This document shows, piece by piece, positions 63,101-64,000 of a DNA stretch of 64,000 nucleotides. The position numbers and the translations under genes are program-made. Each line of letters starts with the position of its first letter. Position 1 is the first letter of the stretch. Where the stretch lies: NCBI GenBank assembly GCA_028671895.1, contig CM053795.1:11677501-11741500 (forward strand), given 5' to 3'. Source of the DNA: Oenanthe sinensis. Taxonomy: Eukaryota; Streptophyta; Magnoliopsida; Apiales; Apiaceae. Under the pieces are notes generated by a model. The model did no database searches and had not been told where the DNA came from. It saw only the letters and a list, made by a program, of their open reading frames with translations.

Positions 63101-64000
63101 CCCATTTGATCAACTAGACGTGATAAAAATATGTAGTGGAGGGATGAATGTTTTTCTTCTAGTATAGGAAAAAGAAGATGGATAATTAGGAAGAAATGAA
63201 TATTATATATGCCTATTTATGCCAAAATGAAGCTGAGAAAAGACAATGCCTCTAATGTCAAGTCAGGAAAAACTTGTTTTAAGTATTAAATTTTACTAAA
63301 TTGTGCATTCAAAGTATATGCGTACTACAAGTGATGACAGTAGGATGACTAGAGTAATTACTGTTACATAAGGATTATTGAGCACTTAATTAGTAAAGAA
63401 TAAGAAGCTTTACTATGTCAATCTATATACGTTATTGGAAAACTATATATGTTTGTGTATATATATACCAAAGTTTTCAGTGCTCTCTAGATAAACTTGG
63501 TTGATGCATTTATTTTTCCCTAAGTCTAGAACTATAATTCTGCCACTTTTTCCATTTTTAGAACGCTTCTGCTTTTATTTTTTCCGATGAAGATCTTTTA
63601 TTCCTCACCAGATATTCATTAACCGACTCGTTTTGAATTTTATTTTCCTTTTTCATTTCATTTAATAAAAATTAAAAGACGAGTTCTTTGAAAAGATATA
63701 TAAATATATAAAAATTTATCCTTATTTGTTGCAGACGCAAATCATTGCTGCTGCTGCTGCTGGCATTGCTGCCGAGGGATTGTCCCCATTGGATTCTAAG
63801 GCAGAAGCGGAAAATGCAGCTCAAGTTTCTGTGGCTTTGGTAGACAATGCAATTGTACTTTTAATGCTTGTTGAAGATCATTTAAGACTGCAAACAAAGC
63901 CTTTGCGTCTTCCAGATCCTTCTATTTCTCCTCTATCACGTGTACTTGCAGCGGTGAACACTTCGAGTAGGGGTTCATTCAGCTCAGAACATTCGGATAC
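54169..64000 (+). CDS. BCHC1: BEACH-domain protein, BCHC1-like (N-terminal part)
   Basis: Nine coding exons join in frame: 54169-56092, 56387-57174, 57880-58608, 59009-59143, 60604-60718 narrowed to 60604-60708, 60904-61017, 61716-61792, 62986-63067 and 63735 onward past the window; about 1,406 residues are visible of the roughly 2,900-3,000 expected. The N-terminus is acidic and Ser-rich. About 365-540 is a concanavalin A-like lectin fold ([19 protein letters not shown] to CWYFLGVEH and RLYIDG). Armadillo-like helical stretches follow. Two Ala runs lie near residues 400-428. The PH-BEACH and WD40 parts should lie beyond 64000. The closest family is Arabidopsis BCHC1 and BCHC2 (At2g45540, At3g60920). 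BEACH proteins act in vesicle trafficking and membrane dynamics. A 36-bp in-frame tandem repeat occurs in exon 3. The start is the first ATG after the leader intron. Confidence 0.94.
59387..59509. mobile_element. Small MITE in a BCHC1 intron
   Basis: TTCAATGGAGTACTCATAAA at the left and, in reverse, TTCAATGGATTACTCTTAAA at the right are inverted termini with two or three mismatches around a 123-bp unit in intron 4. A target duplication was not identified. Confidence 0.65.
61323..61590. repeat. Imperfect 134-bp tandem repeat in BCHC1 intron 6
   Basis: GAGTACTGAAATTTAA at 61323 and GAGTACTTAAACTTAA at 61457 begin related blocks that both run through GGTTA...GGTATCATC/GATATCATC and TCTGGTTT. 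Divergence is high. Confidence 0.5.

Overview
This window is nuclear DNA from a flowering plant, almost certainly a eudicot. It is AT-rich, its genes are split by canonical GT-AG introns, and it carries several plant transposon classes. Nothing seen fixes the genus. All exon models come from splice-site reading and protein-family recognition; no search was run.

Layout. 1-8.1 kb is transposon-rich and gene-poor: the end of a CACTA element, repeated AT-rich units, a MITE, and a decayed RPA1-like fragment. 8.2-12.3 kb (+): SAP18, six exons, with a Stowaway MITE in an intron. 12.3-17.1 kb: intergenic, with a 319-bp tandem duplication, a MITE and a CT/CA microsatellite. 17.1-18.7 kb (+): a gibberellin 20-oxidase. 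Its 3' untranslated region appears to be split by a 5.2-kb LTR retrotransposon (18774-23967, minus strand) that keeps only a decayed gag gene. 24-31.7 kb: intergenic, with a Helitron-like element, a long TA microsatellite and a second RPA1/DUF223 pseudogene fragment. 31.7-33.1 kb (+): acidic ribosomal protein P1, with telo-box and site II promoter elements. 35-36 kb (-): an intronless carboxylesterase. 37.6-39.7 kb (-): an intronless membrane-anchored kinase with a large insert in its catalytic domain. 41.6-49.8 kb (-): an SMP-C2 membrane-contact protein (CLB/synaptotagmin-like), eleven coding exons, with a degraded partial copy of its last exon about 300 bp downstream. 50.8-52.1 kb (-): an early nodulin-like phytocyanin. 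54.2-64 kb (+): the first nine coding exons of a giant BEACH-domain protein (BCHC1-like) that runs off the end.

The genes do not form a pathway; they are independent loci of chromatin and RNA processing, hormone synthesis, translation, esterase metabolism, signalling, lipid and membrane contacts, cell-surface glycoprotein and membrane trafficking. From memory, the order SAP18, carboxylesterase, kinase, BEACH protein matches an Arabidopsis chromosome 2 interval (about At2g45640 to At2g45540), and CLB and a BCHC paralogue lie in its duplicated chromosome 3 block, so this looks like a conserved microsyntenic block interrupted by transposons. I found no convincing sign of a new biological system. 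The most notable items are the gag-only LTR insertion in the GA20ox 3' region, the tryptophan-motif insert in the kinase, the broken second copy of the CLB glycine-rich exon, and the tandem duplication upstream of GA20ox.
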